From the NCBI GenBank assembly GCA_964498605.1, contig CAZCHK010000002.1:1-64000 (forward strand): 64,000 nt of DNA. Direction: 5' to 3'. The notes under the pieces were generated by a model, which searched no databases, had not been told where the DNA came from, and worked only from the letters and a program-made list of their open reading frames with translations. The first letter of the stretch is position 1. Every line of letters begins with the position of its first letter. This document shows positions 26,273-33,817 of the stretch, one piece after another. The translations under genes were made by a program, and so were the position numbers. The DNA comes from JBGQAS01 sp964498605 (GTDB lineage: Bacteria > Chloroflexota > Anaerolineae > Anaerolineales > Anaerolineaceae).

Positions 26273-27308
26273 TGACGCGCGTACCGTAGCCGGTCTTTTC
26301 AATCTTATCCCCCAGATTTTCAGGCATGGTCCAGCGGAAGATCCAGCGGGCTTCTTCCGTCCTCATGTTGATGCAGCCGTGGCTCATTCGAACACCAAAG
26401 TTATCATGCCAGTATGTGCCGTGAAACGCGACGCCATATGGCGCTGGTACGAAAAATGTCGTCCAGGGCACACCCGGAAGTTCGTAGGCTTCAATATCGC
26501 TGGTGACATTTCCATCCCCCATGTGCTTGGATGGCATCTTTGAATAAACATGGAACTCACCGAGCGGGGTGTTTGTTGATATCTGCCCATCGTTCCCCCC
26601 GGAATCGTACATACCTGAGGAGATCTTCGTTTGAAGGACAATTTGATCGTATTCGAACGCTGTCAAAGTTTGCGTGTCGATGGATACTTCGATCCGCTTC
26701 TGGGCAAAGGGGACCTCTGGACTGATAGGGGCAGTTTCCTGGGGGGTGATGATACGAAAGTGCTCCGCTTTTGCGTAAAATGTGACATTGCGCAGAAGCT
26801 GATCCAGCACTTGGTACCAGGGCTCACCATCAGGTCCCTCTATAACATTCGTGATCCAATGCACTGAATCGTAGTACAGGCGGTACGCTTTTTCCCATCC
26901 CAGGGTTTTGCGATCCCACCAGGATTGGGTATATGGAACTGTGACTGTAGCCAGGACACCCTCTGCAGGGACTGATCTCAGCGTGGGATTGATCAGATTG
27001 TGAACCTTCACAACATGTTTGGCGTGGATATATCCGCCCCATACCCGGTACCATTTTGGATTGTATAGGGGAGGTTGGTCAGATTGAACCTCGTAGTAAA
27101 GGTTGACCACCTCATCCCTGAAACGTTGATAAAGAATGACGCTTTCTTCTGACGGTAACTTGTGAACACTAACCTGGGTCGTCGCGATCCTTCCCAGTCC
27201 GCTGCTAAACAGGCTGGTTCCGACCGGTAGCTGCGCAGAAACCAGCGAGCTGGCGGTCCCGATCGCTCCCAGCTTCAGGAAATCGCGCCTCGTGAACTGA
27301 AGTGACAT
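26262..27308 (-). CDS. Tat-exported L,D-transpeptidase (YkuD domain)
   Basis: The 348-residue protein starts with a twin-arginine signal (TRRDFLKLG, then a hydrophobic stretch), so it is exported folded. A middle beta-rich domain leads to a C-terminal YkuD catalytic domain with HGTYWH and the active-site SHGCINMRT (catalytic Cys). Such enzymes make 3-3 crosslinks in peptidoglycan or attach proteins to it. The ATG at 27308 lies nine bases after a TATAAT box and is preferred over the longer open frame reaching 27350. It is convergent with hemW. Confidence 0.9.
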   Translation of the reverse strand: MSLQFTRRDFLKLGAIGTASSLVSAQLPVGTSLFSSGLGRIATTQVSVHKLPSEESVILYQRFRDEVVNLYYEVQSDQPPLYNPKWYRVWGGYIHAKHVVKVHNLINPTLRSVPAEGVLATVTVPYTQSWWDRKTLGWEKAYRLYYDSVHWITNVIEGPDGEPWYQVLDQLLRNVTFYAKAEHFRIITPQETAPISPEVPFAQKRIEVSIDTQTLTAFEYDQIVLQTKISSGMYDSGGNDGQISTNTPLGEFHVYSKMPSKHMGDGNVTSDIEAYELPGVPWTTFFVPAPYGVAFHGTYWHDNFGVRMSHGCINMRTEEARWIFRWTMPENLGDKIEKTGYGTRVIIY

Positions 27309-27317
27309 AGTTGCAAG

Positions 27318-27346
27318 ATTATACATGAAATAAAACCAGAATTCAA
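27318..27346 (-). promoter_or_regulatory. L,D-transpeptidase promoter, probable leaderless start
   Basis: On the minus strand TTGAAT (27346-27341), a 17-base spacer and TATAAT (27323-27318) form a good sigma-70-type promoter. Only nine bases separate the -10 box from the ATG, and no ribosome-binding site is present. Confidence 0.65.
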
Positions 27347-27464
27347 ACATGGGATATTTATTTCATATCGCGCGCGAAAAAATCTCTCGGATTTCCGTGT
27401 GGAAAGTAATAAACCGGCATGATTATTGCAACGAATAGCTCACAATCTTTACAAGGAGAAGCAC

Positions 27465-28331
27465 ATGATCCTGGGAATTGATGTCAGCCGATGGCAACCA
27501 ACAGTCAATTGGGAACTGCTGAAGACAAACGAAGTAGAGTTCACGATTAACAAAGCCACGCAGGGCAACTATCGTGTAGACAATCTGCTCAAAACACATT
27601 TCAACAATGCCAAAAAAGCTGGTTTGATAACGGGCTTTTACCACTGGAGTGACCCGCTCATTTCAGCTGAACAGCAGGCGTATTATTGCTTGAACGCGAT
27701 CAAGGGATACGATTATGATTTTCTCGCCTTGGATGTAGAGCAGCATTGGGCGGATTGGGCTCAGTGGTCAAAGGGCAACATCACCAATTTCCTTTCCCCG
27801 CAAAAGATCAGCGACTGCGCGAGGTCAATCATTAAGGTTTGGGAAAGTAAACAGGACAAACCGGTAGTTATCTACACGCGAGCGTCATTTGTGAATAGTT
27901 ATGCTGCACCGATGCAGGCCTGGCTTCCGCAGTATCCTTTGTGGCTGGCTTACTATCCCTACTCCAGGGGCAGGGTGAACACGTCCTGGGAGACTTTCAA
28001 AACCGTTTACAAGCCTTCCATCCAGTCCCCTCTTCTGCCCAAAAAGTGCACGGAATGGAAATTCTGGCAGTTCACTGGAGACAAATTCGTGCTCCCAGGC
28101 GTGACAACCGCGCTGGATGTGAACTACTTCAATGGGACCCTGAAAGATATGCGGGTCTGGTTGGGCATGGAAAATGCTGAGGTGCCTCCTGTCGACCCTG
28201 GCAATTCTTCCTCTACGGGTTCTTCCAGCACAGAAGTTGACCCAAGCCAGACCGGGAACGCACCGCTATCCATCGAGGAGAGACTCAAGCGATTAGAGGA
28301 GGCGGCGGTCAAGAACGGCTGGATCCTGTAG
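27465..28331 (+). CDS. GH25 lysozyme-like protein without signal peptide
   Basis: The 288-residue protein has a glycoside hydrolase 25 barrel: GIDVSRWQ at the start, GFYHWSDP, LALDVEQHW with the acidic catalytic pair and WKFWQFTG near the end. These enzymes cut the glycan strands of peptidoglycan. A Ser/Thr-rich linker and a short C-terminal helix (EERLKRLEEAAVKNGW) follow. There is no signal peptide, as in phage endolysins that leave through a holin, but no phage genes surround it. The ATG at 27465 has AAGGAG upstream. A strong terminator follows the gene. Confidence 0.85.
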   Translation: MILGIDVSRWQPTVNWELLKTNEVEFTINKATQGNYRVDNLLKTHFNNAKKAGLITGFYHWSDPLISAEQQAYYCLNAIKGYDYDFLALDVEQHWADWAQWSKGNITNFLSPQKISDCARSIIKVWESKQDKPVVIYTRASFVNSYAAPMQAWLPQYPLWLAYYPYSRGRVNTSWETFKTVYKPSIQSPLLPKKCTEWKFWQFTGDKFVLPGVTTALDVNYFNGTLKDMRVWLGMENAEVPPVDPGNSSSTGSSSTEVDPSQTGNAPLSIEERLKRLEEAAVKNGWIL

Positions 28332-28360
28332 ATTTTTTATCCCAAGGTAGCACTGTGATC

Positions 28361-28398
28361 ACAGATCAGAAGATTATTCTGATCTGTTTTTTTATTCC
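28361..28398 (+). terminator. Intrinsic terminator of the GH25 gene
   Basis: ACAGATCAGA, a 7-base loop and TCTGATCTGT form a perfect 10-bp stem followed by TTTTTTTATT. It lies 30 bases after the GH25 stop codon. Confidence 0.93.
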
Positions 28399-28409
28399 TT
28401 GGATTATCC

Positions 28410-28440
28410 TTGACATTTTTCCTTAGTCATTTGATATAAT
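28410..28440 (+). promoter_or_regulatory. hppA promoter with extended -10
   Basis: TTGACA (28410-28415) is followed by TGATATAAT, an extended -10 (TATAAT at 28435-28440). The spacer to TATAAT is 19 bases; an overlapping GATATA gives 17. Transcription would start near 28447, about 66 bases before the hppA ATG. Confidence 0.7.
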
Positions 28441-28456
28441 TTTGTGCTGGCATTTT

Positions 28457-28485
28457 CCCTGACGTGATTCGTCAGGGGTTTTTTC
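28457..28485 (+). terminator. Terminator-like hairpin in the hppA leader
   Basis: CCCTGACG, loop TGATT and CGTCAGGG form a perfect 8-bp stem followed by GTTTTTTC. It starts about ten bases after the expected transcription start and lies before the hppA ribosome-binding site (GGAG at 28502). It should therefore end most transcripts unless something prevents it, as in attenuation. Confidence 0.65.
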
Positions 28486-28512
28486 TCAGATGCAGCGCCG
28501 TGGAGATAGAAG

Positions 28513-30633
28513 ATGAACAAAACCCTGAAACAAGTACTTCTCTACATTGTTGCTGTTATAAGCCTGTCCGGGATCATCCTGGGGATAATTTTCATGACCA
28601 GGGTAAACAAGCTTGGTTTCCAATTGATCCTTCCCTTGACGATAGGTTTTTTTGCTATCCTGCTCGCTTCTCTGTTTATCATCAGAATATTAAGTCAAAA
28701 AGTAACCTCGAATAAAATGTTCGAAATTGCGACCGACATACGCAAAGGGGCGAACACTTATCTGCTGAGGCAAATCAAAACCATATTGCTGTTCACCCCT
28801 GTCCTGGTGGTGGTGATCCTGGTCCTGATCGGGTGGCAGTCCGGTTGGAAGGCTGGACTCGAAACAGCACTGACCACCTTTATCGGTATCGTTACTTCAT
28901 TAACAGCGGCATTTGTGGGCATGTCGATCTGTGTCAGGGCGAATTTACGCACTGCTTCCAGCGCCCGAGAGTCAGCAAAACTGCCATTCCGGATTGCCAT
29001 ATTAGGCGGGTCTGTAATGGGGCTGTGCATTACCGGGCTGTCGCTTGTAGTCCTGGCCATTCTGTTCATCATCTTTAAAAAACCGGAACCGCTGATCGGA
29101 TTTGGTTTCGGAGCTTCGCTGGCGGCATTGTTCGCCCAGGTCGGAGGGGGAATTTTTACCAAATCAGCGGATGTAGGCGCAGATCTGGTGGGGAAAGTGG
29201 AACTCAATCTCCCGGAAGATGACCCTCGCAACGCAGCAGTGATCGCTGACCTGGTCGGTGATAATGTCGGTGATTGCGCGGGACGCGGTGCCGATCTCAT
29301 GCAGACATTTGCTGACGACATCGTGACAGGCGTGCTGGTTGCGTTGTTCATGATTGGCAAATATCCAAATTTTGGTATCAACGCTGTATATTTTCCCCTG
29401 GCTTTAAAAAGCGTCGGTGTGATCGCATCGATCATAGGAATCCTGGTAACGGGAATTTCAAATGCGAAATCCTCATTTACCAAGAGGTTCAATTATGGTC
29501 TTTGGGCATCGATCGCGCTGAGCGTTGTCGGCGGACTCCTGGTCGCGAAGTACATCATTAGCAACATGATGATGGGCGTGGCCATTTGTATTGGTGTCCT
29601 CATTACGACAGTCGCATCGCTGTCGACCAGCTATTATGCAGGAACAGGGGGACGCCCTGTCAGGAAAATGGCGCAGGCTTCTGAGCGCGGTGCAGCGCTG
29701 AATATCATCACTGGCTTGGGGTACGGACTGCAAAGCCCGTTCATTACCATTCTCGTAGTCATATTTGGCATCATCGCGGCGTATAATTTAAATGACGGCA
29801 TGATGGTCGCTCTGGTTGGGGTCAACATCGGTACGGATCTTCTGATCACGTTCATCATGGCCGCGGACGCGTTTGGACCTATTGTTGATAATGCCTCAGG
29901 CATAGCCGCGATGGCGAAGGAAGACATCGAAGTGGTGGAATCGCTTTCCTCGCTTGATTCAGTCGGCAATACAATGAAAGCAGTAACCAAAGCATACTCG
30001 ATGGTATCGGGGACTGTCACCGCTTTTGTAATATTTGCCACTTATTTCACAGTGACAAACATTGGCGTGATTGAGATCCAAAGCCCGTTCGCGTTGGGTT
30101 TCCTCTTCATCGGGATTTCTCTGCCTTATTTGATTTCCTCAATGACCATCCAATCGACCGCCCGGGGTGCGTTGAAAATGGTAGACGAGATCAGACGTCA
30201 ATTCGATGCCAACCCGCTGATCATGGAGGGCAGGGTCAAGCCGGATTACGCGAAGTGCGTGGATATTTCGACCACCAACGCTCTCAAAGAGATGATCCTT
30301 CCAGGCTTGCTGAGCATCCTTGCGCCTGTGATCGTTGGTTTTGGCATTGGCCGGGCCAATGGGCCTGTCGCTCTTGGCGCGTTGATGATCGGTGCCGTGG
30401 CATCATCAGCGCTGCTGGGACCCTTCTTCAACAATCTCGGAACTGCTTTTGACAATGCCAAGAAACTGGTCGAAGAAACACGCGGCGCGAAGGGAACTTT
30501 TCAACACGCCGCTGCTGTGGTTGGCGACACGGTCGGAGATCCGCTCAAAGACGTGGCAGGGCCATCGATATTGATTTTCATGAAACTGCTCGGTATGACA
30601 GCGCTTCTTATCGCGCCGATATTAATTAAATGA
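28513..30633 (+). CDS. hppA: Membrane pyrophosphatase, K+-independent H+-pumping type
   Basis: Pumps protons across the membrane using pyrophosphate hydrolysis. The 706-residue protein has about 16 membrane segments and the conserved cytosolic motifs: GGGIFTKSADVGADLVGKVE (213-230), EDDPRNAAVIADLVGDNVGD and a C-terminal DTVGDPLKD. In GNTMKAVT, Lys489 and Thr492 occupy the positions that distinguish the K+-independent subfamily (K+-dependent enzymes have Ala and Gly). The N-terminal third is a little shorter than usual in places. It has its own promoter and an unusual leader hairpin, and recovers energy from the pyrophosphate released in biosynthesis. Confidence 0.95.
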   Translation: MNKTLKQVLLYIVAVISLSGIILGIIFMTRVNKLGFQLILPLTIGFFAILLASLFIIRILSQKVTSNKMFEIATDIRKGANTYLLRQIKTILLFTPVLVVVILVLIGWQSGWKAGLETALTTFIGIVTSLTAAFVGMSICVRANLRTASSARESAKLPFRIAILGGSVMGLCITGLSLVVLAILFIIFKKPEPLIGFGFGASLAALFAQVGGGIFTKSADVGADLVGKVELNLPEDDPRNAAVIADLVGDNVGDCAGRGADLMQTFADDIVTGVLVALFMIGKYPNFGINAVYFPLALKSVGVIASIIGILVTGISNAKSSFTKRFNYGLWASIALSVVGGLLVAKYIISNMMMGVAICIGVLITTVASLSTSYYAGTGGRPVRKMAQASERGAALNIITGLGYGLQSPFITILVVIFGIIAAYNLNDGMMVALVGVNIGTDLLITFIMAADAFGPIVDNASGIAAMAKEDIEVVESLSSLDSVGNTMKAVTKAYSMVSGTVTAFVIFATYFTVTNIGVIEIQSPFALGFLFIGISLPYLISSMTIQSTARGALKMVDEIRRQFDANPLIMEGRVKPDYAKCVDISTTNALKEMILPGLLSILAPVIVGFGIGRANGPVALGALMIGAVASSALLGPFFNNLGTAFDNAKKLVEETRGAKGTFQHAAAVVGDTVGDPLKDVAGPSILIFMKLLGMTALLIAPILIK

Positions 30634-30692
30634 TCATCCTGGGAAGCATCGCAGCAGAAACTCTTTGCTCATGCAGGTCATTCTAACTTGGT

Positions 30693-33002
30693 TTATGCCT
30701 GGTTGAAGATGGCAGGCGCGGATGCGCGCGCATAAAATTTCCGATACGATGTAACTTCGCTTACCGCCGTTTCAAAGTCAGCGCGAGCACCGTCCAGGTC
30801 TCTGGCGTTATCCGGCAGGAGACCTTTCTCAATCAATGCGGATAAATGACGGGCGGGGATTTTTCTCAAGGCGGTGAGCAGCTCCAATCCGCGGACGACG
30901 GCCGTCTCGGTTGTCGCCAATTTTGCGGCGGATCGTGTGAAAAAGTCATTGAAGTCATCGTGGGCCAGGGAGTATTTCACGATGGACAGGATCGCGGACA
31001 ACAGCTGCTCTGGCGTACCAGGCAGTGGGATCCTGCCCCCGATATATATTGTTTCAGGTTCACATGCCTTCCTGATCTGCTGCACCAGCGCATCGGACGG
31101 GGGAATTGTCCAGATGACGAGATGTTTGCATTTGATTACCTGGGTCCGGTTGCGTGAATGAGGATGCTCTCGTTGAAGACCCTCCTCCCATACCAGCGTG
31201 TCGTCAGGATCGGGGACTGTCAACAGGATACTTTCGATACTGGTATGCTGGCGAACATCAATGATGTTTAGCGGTGTCTCCCTTAAATCGACCACTGGCC
31301 TGGGTGCCACTGGTCGGGCATCGACATAGACGAACTGAAGATCGATATTTCCGCGATAATTCGATTGCCGCATGAGAAAAGCCAGATCGATCAAACCATC
31401 CGGTACGGGGGCGGCAGCACCTTGCCAGCGAAGTATCTTAAATTGATTTCCCAGGTTATCTTTGCATATCAAGATGGCATGCTCTTTGGCCTTCCCGATA
31501 AGCACTTTTTCCTGGAACACCACATCCCGGGCGGCGAAGACCGGTGCAGGATTCCCAGGTCCGAAAGGAGACAATTTTTCAAGAAAAAGCGCGTCTTCCA
31601 GCGACACGGATGAAAGATCGAGGAATGAACTGATGAATAATTCACGAGCATCCTGGATATGCGGAAGGCTGGGCATGCGACGAGACAGGGTGTTCCTGAA
31701 TTCCATAAGTCTTTCCGCGGGTAGCGACAATCCGGCGGCCATGGCATGCCCGCCGTAACTGATGAGAAGATGGCTTACCTCATCGAGCAGTCCCTTGATA
31801 TGAACACCTTCAATCGATCGGGCTGACCCCCTGGCTGTTCCATCCTGCGCCAGGTTGAGCAATATCGCCGGTCTCCCCGTTGCTTCCACGACGTGAGAGG
31901 CGGCAACGCCAAGCACGCTGGCTGGCCACTCGGGATGAGCGAGAACAAGTATGGGATCCTGCTCAAAGGATGCCAGCTGCTCAGCCTGCCTGATGGCAGA
32001 GTCAAAAACCTGGCTGCTTAACAGCTTTCTCTGCTCATTCAGCGCTTCCATTTTTTTGACCTGCGCTGTGATTTCCAATCCGTCTTCAGAAGTGAAGAAC
32101 CTGACCATCGGGTTGGCGTCATCCAGCCTGCCGACCGCGTTCAACCTGGGTGCCAGGTTAAAACTGATATGCTCTTCTGAAAGGTTGGCGGGATCAAGAT
32201 CAGCGTGTTGAAGGAGTATTTGGATGCCAAGGCGTGAGGTGCTTCTCAACGACTGGATCCCCATGTGGGTGAAAAAACGCGTGTCAAGCCGCATATCAGC
32301 CAGGTCTGCCACCAAACCCAATGCCACCAGGTCAAGGAACTGTGTTGCGTCCAAGGTAGATGAACTCTGGCGCATCATGGCGTCGATCAATTCGTAAGCA
32401 ACACCCGCACCGGAAAGAGACGCGGCAGGATGGTTTTCCGGGAGAAGGTGTGGATTGAGAATCGCGTAAGCCTCTGGAAGCGTAACCGGCAGCTCATGGT
32501 GGTCAGTGATAAGGGTATCAACTCCCTGGTCTCTGGCCAAGCGGATCGGTTCAACAGCGGTGATTCCAGTGTCGCAGGTGAGCAGCAGACGGACTCCACC
32601 AGAAAGAAAATCCTGGAGAGCAGGGATGGAAACCCCGTGTGATTCGCTGGCGCGGATCGGGATGTGGTACTGAACATTGGCACCTAGCTGCCGCAAACCA
32701 GAATACAGGATTGTTGTAGAAGTCTGGCCATCGACATCAAAATCCCCCCAGATTCCTATCGTTTCGTTTCGCCCGATTGCCTGATTGATCCGCTCAACCG
32801 TTTTCTGCATGTCCGGAAAGTCATGGGGAGATGCTGGTGAATACGCGGCAAGATCCAGAAAGGATGCAAACTGCTCTGGTGATGAGAATCCTTTTTCAAG
32901 CAGACAGGCAGCCAGCAAGGGGCTGCCATACGCAGCCTTGACCAGATTTTCAGATAACCTGATCTTGGGCGGCTCAATCCACTTGTATAGCTTGTGATTC
33001 AG
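30693..33002 (-). CDS. recJ: Single-stranded-DNA-specific exonuclease RecJ
   Basis: 5'-3' exonuclease in recombination and repair. DHH-family motifs are visible: GDFDVDGQTST, TCDTGITA, TDHHELP and a C-terminal DHHA1 segment GGHAMAAGLSL; an OB domain and a further C-terminal domain follow. The first in-frame TTG (32918) would cut off conserved N-terminal sequence. Reading upstream adds 28 residues (NHKLYKWIEPPKIRLSENLV and so on) up to a CTG at 33002 whose TGA overlap with the preceding stop (CTGA) mimics the usual ATGA coupling, with GGAG ten bases upstream. I therefore place the start at CTG, giving about 769 residues. It is last in the helicase/nuclease operon. Confidence 0.88.
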   Translation of the reverse strand: MNHKLYKWIEPPKIRLSENLVKAAYGSPLLAACLLEKGFSSPEQFASFLDLAAYSPASPHDFPDMQKTVERINQAIGRNETIGIWGDFDVDGQTSTTILYSGLRQLGANVQYHIPIRASESHGVSIPALQDFLSGGVRLLLTCDTGITAVEPIRLARDQGVDTLITDHHELPVTLPEAYAILNPHLLPENHPAASLSGAGVAYELIDAMMRQSSSTLDATQFLDLVALGLVADLADMRLDTRFFTHMGIQSLRSTSRLGIQILLQHADLDPANLSEEHISFNLAPRLNAVGRLDDANPMVRFFTSEDGLEITAQVKKMEALNEQRKLLSSQVFDSAIRQAEQLASFEQDPILVLAHPEWPASVLGVAASHVVEATGRPAILLNLAQDGTARGSARSIEGVHIKGLLDEVSHLLISYGGHAMAAGLSLPAERLMEFRNTLSRRMPSLPHIQDARELFISSFLDLSSVSLEDALFLEKLSPFGPGNPAPVFAARDVVFQEKVLIGKAKEHAILICKDNLGNQFKILRWQGAAAPVPDGLIDLAFLMRQSNYRGNIDLQFVYVDARPVAPRPVVDLRETPLNIIDVRQHTSIESILLTVPDPDDTLVWEEGLQREHPHSRNRTQVIKCKHLVIWTIPPSDALVQQIRKACEPETIYIGGRIPLPGTPEQLLSAILSIVKYSLAHDDFNDFFTRSAAKLATTETAVVRGLELLTALRKIPARHLSALIEKGLLPDNARDLDGARADFETAVSEVTSYRKFYARASAPAIFNQA

Positions 33003-33817
33003 AGCGTTATTTCTCCTATTTGGTCAATATCCAGAGAGTCTGTCTCAGGCGTGAACTCGTCGTCCTCGAGTTCATCCAGATTTCCAGCTTTCATCCCTCT
33101 ATCACACAGGGAACGGTAATTGCAAAATTTGCACTTTGCTGTGTCCAACGTCATTTCGAAATCTTGTTCAGTAAGCGTTTGGATCCGCTCGACGAGGTTC
33201 GAGAGATATTTTTCATCTTGCTCGAACTTTTCTTTTGAGTACATGACCGCGAACGGCGTTTCCGGAAAATTCACGAACCAATATTTCATGACCAGATGAT
33301 CGGGATCGATCCGTGTTGATGCGGAAAGATGGCGAAGTTTTGAGAGGAGAAAAGGATACAAAATAGTCTGAAGCCTGCCTTCAATCTTGTCCCGTTTTGG
33401 AATGCGGTCAGCCGTTTTCCAATCGATGATGATGTTTTCCTGATCATTCCTGATGATGAGGTCATACCGGGCCACGCATCGATACGCTCCAAGCCGGATG
33501 GAGAGCATGTGCTCAACCCAGTATTCGCTGGATGGTAAATGTGGTTGGAACTGGACAAAGCGCTTCCACCAGGACTCGAGAATCGGATCATCGATTTGAG
33601 CAGCGATTTGTTCAGCCGGAATGCCGTTGAGATGCTGTTGAACGCAGCGATGAAAACTCGCCCCCAGCAGCATGCGCTTTTCCTGCTCCAGTACTGGTTC
33701 TGTGAGCGGAGCTGGCCAAAGGATTTTCTCAACGTAGCGTAGCTGGAACCTGCGCGGGCAGTCCACAAAATCCTGCAATGAGTGCTGGCTGAAAATGAAG
33801 TCATCCGGTAAAGGCAT
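32999..33817 (-). CDS. Stand-alone RecB-family PD-(D/E)XK nuclease with Cys cluster
   Basis: The 272-residue protein has an N-terminal SxxxLxxFxxCPRRFQLRY motif, as in Cas4, AddB and RecB-type nucleases. The catalytic core is visible as ARYDLIIRN (Asp), IIIDWKTA (D-x-K) and a following QTILYPFLL helix. Cysteines in the N-terminal CPRRF and in the C-terminal KCKFCNYRSLC fit a [4Fe-4S] cluster as in AddB and Cas4. In AddAB such nuclease domains are fused to the helicases; here it is separate. It sits directly after the UvrD-like helicase (stop and start abut at 33817/33818) and is coupled to recJ. Confidence 0.85.
   Translation of the reverse strand: MPLPDDFIFSQHSLQDFVDCPRRFQLRYVEKILWPAPLTEPVLEQEKRMLLGASFHRCVQQHLNGIPAEQIAAQIDDPILESWWKRFVQFQPHLPSSEYWVEHMLSIRLGAYRCVARYDLIIRNDQENIIIDWKTADRIPKRDKIEGRLQTILYPFLLSKLRHLSASTRIDPDHLVMKYWFVNFPETPFAVMYSKEKFEQDEKYLSNLVERIQTLTEQDFEMTLDTAKCKFCNYRSLCDRGMKAGNLDELEDDEFTPETDSLDIDQIGEITL

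Noticed and set aside
28457..28485. Hairpin as terminator of the GH25 gene
   Set aside because: The GH25 gene already has a strong terminator at 28361-28398, and a good promoter lies between the two, so the hairpin belongs to the hppA leader.
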